Shown piece by piece: positions 50,532 to 59,887 of a stretch of 64,000 bases of DNA. A program made the position numbers and the translations under genes. The stretch spans positions 1 to 64,000 of the forward strand of contig VFZE01000009.1 of NCBI GenBank assembly GCA_016871315.1, given 5' to 3'. A model generated the notes under the pieces. The model ran no database searches, was not told the DNA's origin, and was given only the letters and a program-made list of their open reading frames with translations. The stretch is from Acidimicrobiia bacterium. Its GTDB lineage: Bacteria > Acidobacteriota > Terriglobia > Bryobacterales > Bryobacteraceae. Numbering within the stretch: the stretch's first letter is position 1; the number at the start of each line of letters is the position of its first letter.

Positions 50532-52199
50532 CTAAACCTCCAGGATCACGGGCAGGATGAGGGGGCGGCGTTGGGTTTGTTTGTTGAGGTAGCGTTTGAG
50601 GTCGGCGCGGATTTTTTCCTGCATGACGCCCCAGTCGGTGCGTTCCTCGGCAGAGCTGTTTTCGAGCGTTTTGGCGACGACCTGGCGGGCTTGCTGGAGG
50701 ATTTCGTTGGAGTTTTCGGTGAGGAAGCCGCGGCTGACGATTTCCGGCAGCGTTTCGGTTTTGCCGGTGTGGCGGTTGATGGCGATGATCGGGAGGACGA
50801 AGCCATCTTCGGAGAGGTGGCGGCGGTCGCGGATGACGATGTCGTCGACGAATTCGTCGACGGAGCCGGAGTCAATGCAGACGCGGCCGACGGTGACGTT
50901 TTCGCCGCGGCGCGCGCCGGTGGAGTCGATTTCGAGGGTTTGACCGCTTTCGAGGATGAAGGTTTCCTTGAGGCCGACGTTGTACATGTGCTGGGCGTGG
51001 TGGGCGTGGACGGCCAACTGGCGGTATTCCCCGTGGAGCGGGAGGAAGTATTTGGGGCGGACCAGGTTGAGGATGAGCTTCAATTCCTCGGCGCTGGCGT
51101 GGCCGGAGACGTGGACTGGCGGGCTCATGTTGCCGTAGATGAGATTGGCGCCGCGGCGCGCCATGTGGTTCATCATGCGGTAGATGGATTTTTCGTTACC
51201 GGGAATGATGCGCGAGCTGAGCACGACGGTATCGCCCTGGGAGAGGGAGAGGTGGCGGTGATTGTCGACGGCGACGCGCGACATGGCGGACATGGGTTCG
51301 CCTTGGGTGCCGCTGATGATGACGCAGAGCGAGTCGCGGCGTGTGGACTGGATGTCCTGGGGGCGCAGAAGAGTGTCGTCGGGGACCTGGAGTAGAGAGA
51401 GGTTATGGGCGATCTCGGTGACTTCGGACATGGAGCGGCCGAGAAAGGCGACCTTGCGCTTGAACTGCTTGGCGAGATCGAGCAGCTGCTGGATGCGGTG
51501 GATGGAACTGGAGAAGCATGCGACGACAAGGCGGTTCTGGGCCTTGGAGAAGATGTCTTCCAGGCGCGGACGGACGGCGCGCTCGCTTTCGGTGTAGCCG
51601 GGACGGTCAGCGTTGGTGGAGTCCGACATGAGCAGCAGGACGCCGCGTTTGCGGTAGTCGGCGAAGCTGTGCAGATCGAACATCTCGTTGTCGGTGGGGG
51701 TTGGGTCGACCTTGAAATCGCCGGTATGGATGACGACGCCGAGGGGGGTGGTGATGGCGAGCGCGACGGCCTGAACGATGGAGTGGGTGACGTGGATGAA
51801 CTCGACTTTGAAGGGGCCGAGTTCGACGTTCTCGCTGGGGCGGATGACGTTGAGGCGGGCCTCGGAGAGCATGTCGTGCTCTTCCAGCCGCCGTTCGACG
51901 AGGGCGAGCGTGAAGGCGGTGCCGTAAACGGGGACGTCGAGCTCGGCGAGCACGAACGGGACAGCGCCGATGTGGTCTTCGTGGCCGTGCGTGAGGACGA
52001 TGCCGCGGACGTTTTCCTTGCGGTCCGTGAGGTAGGTGAGGTCGGGGATGACGATGTCGACGCCGAGGAGGTCATCTTCGGGGAACATCATGCCTGCATC
52101 GAGGATGATGATGTCGTCGCCGTATTCCAACGCCAGGCAGTTCATGCCGAACTCGCCCAGGCCTCCGAGTGGAATCACGCGGAGCTTCTGCTCTGCCAT
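50532..52199 (-). CDS. rnj: Ribonuclease J
   Basis: A 555-aa metallo-beta-lactamase/beta-CASP nuclease with endo- and 5'-3' exoribonuclease activity in mRNA decay and rRNA maturation. LRVIPLGGLGEFGMNCLALE at the N-terminus, the zinc site VLTHGHEDHIGAVPF, VIHTGDFKVDPTPTD, SDSTNADRPGYTESE and VHVSGHASAEELKL are diagnostic of RNase J. The C-terminal domain ends RRPLILPVILEV. It is the first gene of a leftward pair with the FAD oxidase. Confidence 0.95.
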   Translation of the reverse strand: MAEQKLRVIPLGGLGEFGMNCLALEYGDDIIILDAGMMFPEDDLLGVDIVIPDLTYLTDRKENVRGIVLTHGHEDHIGAVPFVLAELDVPVYGTAFTLALVERRLEEHDMLSEARLNVIRPSENVELGPFKVEFIHVTHSIVQAVALAITTPLGVVIHTGDFKVDPTPTDNEMFDLHSFADYRKRGVLLLMSDSTNADRPGYTESERAVRPRLEDIFSKAQNRLVVACFSSSIHRIQQLLDLAKQFKRKVAFLGRSMSEVTEIAHNLSLLQVPDDTLLRPQDIQSTRRDSLCVIISGTQGEPMSAMSRVAVDNHRHLSLSQGDTVVLSSRIIPGNEKSIYRMMNHMARRGANLIYGNMSPPVHVSGHASAEELKLILNLVRPKYFLPLHGEYRQLAVHAHHAQHMYNVGLKETFILESGQTLEIDSTGARRGENVTVGRVCIDSGSVDEFVDDIVIRDRRHLSEDGFVLPIIAINRHTGKTETLPEIVSRGFLTENSNEILQQARQVVAKTLENSSAEERTDWGVMQEKIRADLKRYLNKQTQRRPLILPVILEV

Positions 52200-52219
52200 A
52201 GAAGACTTCAGGGTAGCAT

Positions 52220-52241
52220 GGGGCGCGAGAGGCCGCGCCCC
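52220..52241. terminator. GC hairpin between receptor 3' end and rnj 5' end
   Basis: GGGGCGCG, AGAGGC loop, CGCGCCCC. It lies downstream of the leftward receptor gene and upstream of rnj. There is no T tract. It could end receptor transcription or sit in the rnj leader. Confidence 0.35.
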
Positions 52242-52253
52242 GTTGTGACGCGG

Positions 52254-55200
52254 TTAGAAGCGGTAGTAGAGGCCGAACTGGATGACACGGCGGCCGCCGG
52301 TGGTGCCGGTGACGCGGCCGAAGTTGACCGAGTTGATGTCCTGGTCCCCGAAGCTGAAATTGGGGTGATTGAGGAAGTTGACGCTCTCCATGCGGAATTC
52401 GACGGTATGGCCTTCCTGGATGGTGGTGGTCTTCAGCAGGGAAAAGTCGAGGTTGAAGAAGCCGGGACCGTCGAACCAGCGGCGCTGAAGGGCTCCGAGC
52501 TGGCCGGGTCCGGGGTTGGAGAAGACTTGGCCGTCGAATGTGGGCCTGCCGTCGGGCGCGGTGCCGCGGCCATCGGCGCCAATAGCGCTCTGATTGACGA
52601 AGTAGGGACCGTTGCCGGCGAAGCGCAGGGCGAACAGGTCATTCAACTGGGACTTGTTGAGGGTTGTGTTGGCGGTGTTGGGACCGGAGCGCGCGCCGCG
52701 GTTCAGCGTGCCGCGGCCGGAGTTGACCGAGAACGGCGTGCCGGAGGTCCAGCTGATGATGCCGCCTGTGGTCCAGCCGCTGATCAGTTTGCCGAGCGGA
52801 CCTTTGACCTCCCTGCCGAAGGGGAGTTCATAGACATAGTTGGAACTGAAGCTGTGAGTGAGATCGAAGGGCGAGCGAGCGCGCTCGATCTTCGCGTTGT
52901 TGATATCGAGGAAGGCTTCAAAGCGCGCCTGGGAATCGCCGAGCGCATCGCTGAGGACTTTCGAGTAGGTGTAGTTGGTCTGGAACTGAAGGCCGTTGGA
53001 GAGGCGGCGGTTGAAGTCGACTTGAAGAGCGTTATAGGAGGCGTTGCTGTAGTTGGTCAGCATATTCATGCCAAGGCCGAGCGGGTTGGCGTAGAAACCG
53101 ATCGGGCCGTTGAGGCGGTTGATCTGGTAGGTATTGGCCAGTTCGCCCACCTGTCCGGTCTCGATGAGGCTGCGGATGGTGGCGTTGGTCAGGTTGGCAT
53201 TGGCCAAGCGTCCAAACACCGGGAGTTGCTGGCTGCCGGCGATGGCGGGATTATAGGCGGGGTTGAAGGTGCCAGTGGCGGTGCGGGCGAGGTTGCCGTT
53301 GTTGAAGGCGCGCTGAAAATCCTCGAAAAAGCCATCCGCGTAGATGTTGACCTGGTTGTAGTCGAAGGCGCGGAATTGCTTGGTCGCGTGGTTGCCGACG
53401 TAGCGCAGCTCGAGGATGCCTTTGAAGAGTTCCTGCTGGATGCCGAAGCTCCACTGCTGAACATAGGGAGTGCGGAGATTGGGGTCGATGAGCCCGAAAG
53501 CGGTCTGCGAGTTGAGCAGATTGTTGTCGGCGAAGGTGCGCGGAACTTTGAAGGCAGGCGTGGTGATGGCGGGAGGGGCACTGATGCGGCCAACCAGACC
53601 GACGGTGGTAACCGTCTGCGCGAGGCCGGAGTTGGTGCCGACGTTGTTGTCCGTGGCACGGATGAATTCGTCGTTGGCGTAGTTGATGCTGTAGCCGGCG
53701 CGGACGGAGGTTTTGCCATTCCCGAACAGATCCCAAGCGAGACCGACGTTGGGCGCCCAATTGTTGAGGTCGCGGTTATACCAGCGGCGGCCGGTGTCAC
53801 CGCCGGCGAAATCGAGGGTGGAGTTGGACAGCAGGGTGGTGATGGGGTTGCCGTTGGTGATGATGGGAAGAAGTCCGAGACCGTTGGCTTCATCGACGGG
53901 CGAGAAGTATTCATAGCGGATGCCGAGGGTCATCGTCAGGCGGCGCATCGCCTTCCAGCTGTCCTGGAAGTAAAAGGAGTGATTATCGAGAGTGAAGTTG
54001 CGCACGTTGGCGGCTCCGGCGACGAAACCGGAGGAGCGGCTGGTGACATAGAAGTTCTGGGTGGAACTGGTGATGAAGCCGGCCATCGTCGACAGCAGGT
54101 TGTTGGCAATCGTGATGTCTTGTGCGCGGACGCCGGGCAAACGCTCACCGGTCAGGCCGAACTGGTTGTTGGCGCTGATGCCGAGAGCGTAGCTGGGCAG
54201 ATTGCCGGCATCGTTGAAGGACTGGATTCGGATCAGCTGATTCTGATATCCCGCGCGGAAGGTGTGCTTGCCGCGGACGCAGCTGAAGTTGTTGGCGATG
54301 TTGTAGGTGTCGGTGAAACGGCCTTGATCGCGGAAGGTATTGATGGGGTTGCCGAAGATGAAACCGGTGATGATGGAGCCGCCGAAGTTTTCCGAGCTGC
54401 GGAAGGTGGCAGGGGCGAGGTTAAAGCCGCCGCGCAGTTCGTTGGTGACGCGGCCGGAGGGGCTCCAGCGGTGAGTGATGGAGACCAGGTCGCGGTTGTC
54501 GTCGTTTTGCACCTTGGGCACAAGCGAGTAGTCGTTGGCTAGATCCGGCCGGTCCAGCTGGTCGCGGTTCCAGAGATAGCTGCCGGAGAAGGAGTGCTTG
54601 GTGGAGAGCACGTAGTCGAGCTTGATGGTGGCGTTGTCGCGGGTACGGTTGTTGCGCAGCAGGAAAGTGTAGCCGGCGGTGTTGAGCTGATCGCCGACGT
54701 CGGTGCGGTTGATCTTGTCGGGGCCGGGCACCTGTTCCAGAATCTGTTGAATGCGGGGGTCGGCGCTGACGCCGGCGGCCTGCAGCACGTTCACCTGGCG
54801 GATATTGTTGGCTGTGTCGCGATAGGTAAAAATGCCGCGGCGGGCGCTGTCGGTGAGGATGGTGCGGGTGGCGCTGGACTGCTGACGCAGGCGAAGCGCC
54901 TCATAGTTGCCGTAGAAGAAGAACTTGTCGCGGATGATGTGGCCGCCGAGGGTGCCGCCGAGCTGGTTCTGGTTGAGGAAAGGCCGGGCGACTCCGTTGC
55001 GGTTGTTGAACCAGGTGTTGGCGGAGGCAACGTTGTTGCGGTTGTACCAATAGAGCGAGCCGTGATAATCGTTGCCGCCCGACGGCGTGACGAAGGTGAC
55101 CTGGGAGGAGCCGTTGCCTTCGGCGACGTTGGTGTTGGAGGTGGAGATGGTGAACTCGGCGACCTGGTCCATGAGCAGCAGGTTGGGCAGGTAATCGAGC

Positions 55201-55793
55201 GCGTTGGTGCGGATGAAGTTGTCCTGGATGTTGATGCCATCGATGGTGACGTTGGTGTAGGAGGGGCGGAGGCCGTTGATGGTGGTGTTGCTGCGGGCGT
55301 TGGAGGTGACGCCGGCCTGTGTGGTGATGAGGGCGAGCGGGGAGCGATTGATTGTGGGGAGGCGGCGGATCTGGGAGTTGGAGATGGTGGTGTTGATCTC
55401 GGCGTTGGAGGTCTGCACGGCGACGGTCTGGGCGGCGACTTCAATGGTCTCGGTGACGGAGGCGACTTCCATCTTGATATCGGCGAGGGACAGCTCGGTG
55501 GCGGCGTCGACCTTGATGGCGCGCAGGCGCTGCTTGCCGAAGCCGGGCGCGGTGATGGTGAGATCGTAGTAGTCGGGGCGGACGCCGGTGAAGGTGAAGA
55601 GTCCGTCGGAGGTTGTGGTGGTGCTGAGAAGAGGCGATGCGCCTCCGGGGAGGAAGAGCTCGACGGCGGCGGCGGGAATGGCCGAGCCGCTGGCATCGGT
55701 GACAGAGCCGGAGATGCGGCCCGAAACCTGAGCGAATATCAAGGAGCCGCACGCGCAGGCAAGCGCGGCAAAGCGAAATAGTGTAGGAGACAT
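52254..55793 (-). CDS. Oar-type TonB-dependent receptor
   Basis: A 1179-aa outer membrane protein. A signal peptide (MSPTLFRFAALACACGSLIFA) is followed by a carboxypeptidase-regulatory-like domain (ISGSVTDASGSAIPAAAVEL), a plug with NTTINGLRPSYTNVTIDGIN and SQVTFVTPSGGNDYHGSLYW, and a long barrel ending VIQFGLYYRF. Such proteins in Acidobacteria are thought to take up large or complex substrates with TonB energy; the substrate is unknown. GGAAAGG precedes the ATG. The codons are C-ending, in line with the G-rich plus strand of this region. The gene is divergent from the PEP-CTERM relic. Confidence 0.92.
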   Translation of the reverse strand: MSPTLFRFAALACACGSLIFAQVSGRISGSVTDASGSAIPAAAVELFLPGGASPLLSTTTTSDGLFTFTGVRPDYYDLTITAPGFGKQRLRAIKVDAATELSLADIKMEVASVTETIEVAAQTVAVQTSNAEINTTISNSQIRRLPTINRSPLALITTQAGVTSNARSNTTINGLRPSYTNVTIDGINIQDNFIRTNALDYLPNLLLMDQVAEFTISTSNTNVAEGNGSSQVTFVTPSGGNDYHGSLYWYNRNNVASANTWFNNRNGVARPFLNQNQLGGTLGGHIIRDKFFFYGNYEALRLRQQSSATRTILTDSARRGIFTYRDTANNIRQVNVLQAAGVSADPRIQQILEQVPGPDKINRTDVGDQLNTAGYTFLLRNNRTRDNATIKLDYVLSTKHSFSGSYLWNRDQLDRPDLANDYSLVPKVQNDDNRDLVSITHRWSPSGRVTNELRGGFNLAPATFRSSENFGGSIITGFIFGNPINTFRDQGRFTDTYNIANNFSCVRGKHTFRAGYQNQLIRIQSFNDAGNLPSYALGISANNQFGLTGERLPGVRAQDITIANNLLSTMAGFITSSTQNFYVTSRSSGFVAGAANVRNFTLDNHSFYFQDSWKAMRRLTMTLGIRYEYFSPVDEANGLGLLPIITNGNPITTLLSNSTLDFAGGDTGRRWYNRDLNNWAPNVGLAWDLFGNGKTSVRAGYSINYANDEFIRATDNNVGTNSGLAQTVTTVGLVGRISAPPAITTPAFKVPRTFADNNLLNSQTAFGLIDPNLRTPYVQQWSFGIQQELFKGILELRYVGNHATKQFRAFDYNQVNIYADGFFEDFQRAFNNGNLARTATGTFNPAYNPAIAGSQQLPVFGRLANANLTNATIRSLIETGQVGELANTYQINRLNGPIGFYANPLGLGMNMLTNYSNASYNALQVDFNRRLSNGLQFQTNYTYSKVLSDALGDSQARFEAFLDINNAKIERARSPFDLTHSFSSNYVYELPFGREVKGPLGKLISGWTTGGIISWTSGTPFSVNSGRGTLNRGARSGPNTANTTLNKSQLNDLFALRFAGNGPYFVNQSAIGADGRGTAPDGRPTFDGQVFSNPGPGQLGALQRRWFDGPGFFNLDFSLLKTTTIQEGHTVEFRMESVNFLNHPNFSFGDQDINSVNFGRVTGTTGGRRVIQFGLYYRF

Positions 55794-55868
55794 GAAATGA
55801 CCCTTTCCTTTCCCCGGAAGACGACTTGGCTCAGTTTAACAGGTTTTCGCGCGCCACCATATCCACAC

Positions 55869-56307
55869 ATGAGGATGAAGCTACTAGCCGCATTGCCGGT
55901 TTTGTTTGGGCTGAGTGTTGCCGAGGCCGCTCCGATACTTTACGCGAATCGCCAACGATTTCCTGGGCAACTCGGCGCTGTATTCGATTCACGGGGTGGG
56001 AGCGGCGCCGGTGTACTCCATGGCGTTGGGAGTTGGTTTCTACGGCGGGCTGGCATGGGATTCCACGACGAGTTCTTTCTACGCCATCGCCTCGGAGTCG
56101 TTCGGAGTTTCCACTTTGTACCGTTTCTCGCTGGGCGGCTCCGGCCCGGCGGCGCTGTTTGACCTGGGTAGAGATGAGACCTATATGTATTCGTCTCTAA
56201 CGGTTGCGCAGGAGCCGGTACCGGAGCCTGGAAGGTGGTTGGCGGTGGTGGCGGGACTCGTGGGGCTCGCGGTGAGGCGTATTCGGCGCGAGAATTCCAA
56301 CTGGTAA
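55869..56307 (+). pseudogene. Frameshifted PEP-CTERM protein gene
   Basis: ATG 55869 opens a signal peptide (MRMKLLAALPVLFGLSVAEA) and APILYA. Near 55945 the frame must shift to continue ANDFLGNSALYSIHGVGAAP, then SFYAIASESFGVSTLYRFSL. That frame ends with EPVPEPGRWLAVVAGLVGLA, then VRRIRR, a PEP-CTERM sorting tail (VPEP, hydrophobic helix, basic end). The joined product is about 145 aa, short for such proteins. One base insertion/deletion separates the two halves. It could be a sequencing error, a phase-variable site or a dead gene. No exosortase gene is in the window. Confidence 0.65.
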
Positions 56308-56335
56308 AATTACAGTAACAGGCAGGGCTCCCTAT

Positions 56336-56363
56336 TTGACTTCAACGGTGAACCCGTTAGAAT
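56336..56363 (+). promoter_or_regulatory. Sigma-70-type promoter of the receptor gene at 56432
   Basis: TTGACT (56336-56341), 16 nt, TAGAAT (56358-56363). This predicts a leader of about 60 nt, which contains AAGGGGT before the ATG, unlike the leaderless genes nearby. Confidence 0.6.
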
Positions 56364-56431
56364 CTAGGGAGGCAAGGGGTGGCTCGGCCATTCCAGGTAC
56401 AAGCTTCGAATAGACGACAAGGGGTAAATCA

Positions 56432-59400
56432 ATGAAGAGATTCAGCGTTTCGAGCGCTTTGGTAATGTGCGCGCTCCTGGTTCTGTCCAGCACGCCTTCA
56501 TGGGCCCAGATTCTGTACGGCTCGCTTGTGGGCAACGTAAAGGATCCGTCGAATGCGGCGATAGCCGGGGCGACGGTGACGATCACCAATAGGGCAACAA
56601 ATCTGACACGAGAGACCGTTGCCAACGATCTGGGCGCTTTCAACTTCCCCACGCTCCATGCGGGCGTGTTTGACCTGAAGGTGTCCAAGGAGGGGTTCCG
56701 GACGCACACCGAGCAGGGGGTAACGGTAACGATCAACTCGGTGACCCGTATCGACGTGGGCCTGCAATTGGGCGCGGTGGCCGAGTCGGTGCAAGTTACG
56801 GCGGTCACCGCTGCGTTGCAGACGGACCGCTCGGAGGTCCGCTCGGAGGTAACCAGCAAGACGTTCCAGAACCTGCCCGTGCCATCTGGCCGCAACTACC
56901 AGGGCATTTTGCGCACCCTGCCCGGATTCCGTCCGCCGACGAATGCGCACTCAGTGCCGACGAATCCTTCCCGGGCGCTGACGTACAACGTAAACGGGGT
57001 CAGCCAGTCGATCAACAACGTGCGCATCGATGGAGCAAGCTCGAACGCCCCGTGGCTGCCGCATATCACGTCTTTTGTTCCGACGCTGGAGGCCATTGAA
57101 ACCGTCAACGTGGTGACCAGCAGTTTCGACGCGGAGCAGGGCTTGGCCGGAGGCGCGGCGGTCAACGTGCAGATCCGCAGCGGCACAAACGATGTGCACG
57201 GATCGGCGTTTGAATATCACACCAACCAGCGGCTGAAGGCGAAGCCGTGGATCCTGCCGCAAGGGAGCGCGAAGCCCAAGCTGATCAACAACGAGTTTGG
57301 CGGAACGATCGGCGGACCGATTGCAAAGGACAAGGCGTTCTACTTCGTTAGCTATGAGGGCACGCCGAACCGTGAGTTCGCTTCGCGCCTGGGCACCGTC
57401 CCCACGCCGTTGCAGAAGGCCGGCAACTTCACGGAATCAACCACCGCCGTTTTCGACCCGACGACGGGCAATGACCTCGGGGTTGGGCGGCTGGCTTTTC
57501 CTGGCAACATCATTCCGGCTTCCCGGATCAGTCCGATCACGAAGAAGCTGGCCGATTTGACACCGAACCCGAACGCCAATCTGGATGCATTCGTCAACAA
57601 CTATTTTGCCGGCGGCTCCTATCTTTTCGACCGTCACCGCACGGACTCCAAGGTCAACTGGATTCCGTCGAGCAAGATCAGTGCGTTCGCCCGTTACAGC
57701 CTTTTGCACTATGACATGACGAACCCTCAGATGTTCGGGGCCTTGGGCGGACCGGAAGTGTCCGGCGCGGGCGGCAATCCCGGCAAGGGATTCGGTAACA
57801 CGCACAGCTTCACCGGAGCCGTTACCTATATCTTCTCGCCATCGCTGATCATGGATGCCTACTACGGCTACACTCTGGCTGGCACGGCGGTGGAGCAGGC
57901 GCGGCTGGACGAAAAGCTGGGACTCGACTTCCTGGGCATTCCTGGAACCAATGGAACCCGGCCGTTTGAAGGCGGCTGGCCTGCGTTTGCTGTCAGCAGC
58001 TACACGCAGCTAGGCGTGCCCAATGCCTTCCAGCCATACTATCGCAGCGATCCGCAACACCAGTACGTGGCGAACCTGAATTGGACGAAGGGCACGCACG
58101 AGGTGCGGTTCGGCACCGACATCTACTTCACCGGGATGAACCACCAGCAGCCTGAAGCGACAGGCGCAAGCCACGGCGCGCAGGGCGGATTCACCTTCGG
58201 CACCGGACCGACGGCGCTTGCCGGCGGAACGGCGGGCAACCAGTTCAACAGCTATGCGACGTTCCTGCTGGGGCTACCGACCAACGTGGGAAAGATCACC
58301 CAGATTCCTGACCGCTACTACACCGAGCAGACCAACATGGCGTTCTACATACGCGACCGCTGGAACGTCTCGCGCAAGCTGACGCTCAGCTACGGATTGC
58401 GCTGGGAGTACTATCCGTTCCCGACGCGGAACGACCGTGGCCTGGAATGGTATAACCCCAACACGAACAAGATGCACATCTGCGGTGTCGGTCAGGTCCC
58501 CACCGATTGCGGAGTCGGGATCAGCAAGACCAACTTCGCCCCGCGCTTCGGGTTTGCCTATCGTCCCACCGAAACTTTCGTCATCCGGGCCGGCTATGGC
58601 ATCACCTACGATCCGTTCTCGCTGCAGCGCCCGTTGAGAACCAACTACCCGCTGCTGCTCATCCAGAACATCCCCGCTCCGAACTCGTTCTCCTGGGTGA
58701 GCCCGATCGCCCAAGGAATCCCGCGCCCCGTGATTCCAGACCTTGGCAACGGCATCATTGACATCCCGAGCACCTACGCGGTAATCACCACTCCTCAGGA
58801 GTACAAGCGCGGTTACATTCAGTCCTGGAACTTCACGATCCAGAAGCAGCTTCGCGGCGGTTTCACCGGCCAGGCAGGCTACGTTGCTACCCGCTCCACA
58901 CGCCAGCTCGGCTACCTGGACATCAATGCCAGCCAGGTGATTGGTTCGGAAAACAACGGGCGTCCGCTCAATCAGCGGTTCGGCCGGCTGACCACAACCA
59001 CGATGGTGACGCCATTCGGCACGACGACCTACGATTCGCTACAGACGCAGCTTGAGCGCCGGTTCTCGCAGGGTCTCTCGGTCGCGGTGGCCTATACGTG
59101 GGGCAAGGTCATCGGCTTCGCCGATAACAGCGACAGCGGTCCGTCGGTGAACGCGATTCCTTTCTTTAACCGGAATCGAACCGTCCGCGGCTACGACCGT
59201 ACGCATAACCTGCAAATCTCTAACATCGCCGAACTGCCGTTTGGAAAAGGCAAGCAATTCGCCACCAGCGGCTTCGGCGCCGCGCTGCTTGGCGGCTGGC
59301 AGATCAACAACCTGCTCAGCTTCTACAGCGGCACGCCGTTCTCGGTGGGCGCCGATGGCAATTCGCTGCGAATGCCCGGTTCGACTCAGACGGCGGACCA

Positions 59401-59803
59401 GGTGAAACCGACGGTGGAGAAACTCGGCGGTACGGGACGGCAGGACCCGTGGTTTGATCCGTTCGCCTTTGCCAACCTTTCCACCGTACGCGGCCAGGAA
59501 AGGTTCGGCAACACAGGCTTTCACATCCTCCGTGGTCCGGGGATGGTGAACTGGGACTTCGGTTTGTTCCGCCGCTTCCAGGTAAACGAGCGGTGGAGAA
59601 TCGAGTTCCGGATGGAGGCGTTCAACTTCACGAATACTCCTCACTTCAGCAACCCGGGCACCAACGTGGCCAACTTCCAGCCCAACCAGGCCGACCCGGC
59701 CCGGCGGTTTAACGGCTACACGGAGATCACCGGCGTGACCAACATCGGCCGCGACGGAATTGACGAGCGTCAGTTCCGGCTTGGCCTCCGGTTGGCTTTC
59801 TAG
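56432..59803 (+). CDS. Oar-type TonB-dependent receptor
   Basis: 1123 aa. A signal peptide (RFSVSSALVMCALLVLSSTP SWA/Q) is followed by a carboxypeptidase-like domain (GNVKDPSNAAIAGATVTITN), a plug (YNVNGVSQSINNVRIDGASS; FDAEQGLAGGAAVNVQIRSG) and a barrel ending DERQFRLGLRLAF. It has AAGGGGT before the ATG, a clear promoter and a strong downstream terminator, so it is a single-gene unit. Codons end more often in C (AAC, ACC, GGC) than in the neighbouring G-ending plus-strand genes, which may reflect high expression. The start GSLVGNVKDP matches the layout of the receptor at 62601. Confidence 0.93.
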   Translation: MKRFSVSSALVMCALLVLSSTPSWAQILYGSLVGNVKDPSNAAIAGATVTITNRATNLTRETVANDLGAFNFPTLHAGVFDLKVSKEGFRTHTEQGVTVTINSVTRIDVGLQLGAVAESVQVTAVTAALQTDRSEVRSEVTSKTFQNLPVPSGRNYQGILRTLPGFRPPTNAHSVPTNPSRALTYNVNGVSQSINNVRIDGASSNAPWLPHITSFVPTLEAIETVNVVTSSFDAEQGLAGGAAVNVQIRSGTNDVHGSAFEYHTNQRLKAKPWILPQGSAKPKLINNEFGGTIGGPIAKDKAFYFVSYEGTPNREFASRLGTVPTPLQKAGNFTESTTAVFDPTTGNDLGVGRLAFPGNIIPASRISPITKKLADLTPNPNANLDAFVNNYFAGGSYLFDRHRTDSKVNWIPSSKISAFARYSLLHYDMTNPQMFGALGGPEVSGAGGNPGKGFGNTHSFTGAVTYIFSPSLIMDAYYGYTLAGTAVEQARLDEKLGLDFLGIPGTNGTRPFEGGWPAFAVSSYTQLGVPNAFQPYYRSDPQHQYVANLNWTKGTHEVRFGTDIYFTGMNHQQPEATGASHGAQGGFTFGTGPTALAGGTAGNQFNSYATFLLGLPTNVGKITQIPDRYYTEQTNMAFYIRDRWNVSRKLTLSYGLRWEYYPFPTRNDRGLEWYNPNTNKMHICGVGQVPTDCGVGISKTNFAPRFGFAYRPTETFVIRAGYGITYDPFSLQRPLRTNYPLLLIQNIPAPNSFSWVSPIAQGIPRPVIPDLGNGIIDIPSTYAVITTPQEYKRGYIQSWNFTIQKQLRGGFTGQAGYVATRSTRQLGYLDINASQVIGSENNGRPLNQRFGRLTTTTMVTPFGTTTYDSLQTQLERRFSQGLSVAVAYTWGKVIGFADNSDSGPSVNAIPFFNRNRTVRGYDRTHNLQISNIAELPFGKGKQFATSGFGAALLGGWQINNLLSFYSGTPFSVGADGNSLRMPGSTQTADQVKPTVEKLGGTGRQDPWFDPFAFANLSTVRGQERFGNTGFHILRGPGMVNWDFGLFRRFQVNERWRIEFRMEAFNFTNTPHFSNPGTNVANFQPNQADPARRFNGYTEITGVTNIGRDGIDERQFRLGLRLAF

Positions 59804-59825
59804 CATCCACCGGAGCTTCGCTTCC

Positions 59826-59863
59826 AACGGCCCGGATCCCTGAAGGGGTTCGGGCCGTTTGTT
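59826..59863 (+). terminator. Strong intrinsic terminator
   Basis: A 15-bp stem: AACGGCCCGGATCCC pairs with GGGGTTCGGGCCGTT around a TGAA loop (two G-T pairs), then TGTTC with T-rich sequence. It ends the receptor transcript 23 bp after the stop. Confidence 0.75.
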
Positions 59864-59875
59864 CATTCGGGACGC

Positions 59876-59881
59876 TAGAAT
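59876..59881 (+). promoter_or_regulatory. -10-like TAGAAT, 6 nt before the P1 peptidase
   Basis: TAGAAT, AAATCC, then GTG 59888. There is no Shine-Dalgarno. The terminator just upstream shows that this gene needs its own promoter, which makes this the best-supported leaderless start in the window. Confidence 0.55.
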
Positions 59882-59887
59882 AAATCC

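Noticed and set aside
51405-54542. A 1000-plus codon plus-strand frame antisense to rnj and the receptor
   Set aside because: It has an extreme Gly/Ala/Glu/Val composition and crosses two genes with strong family motifs; it is a shadow of their codon bias.
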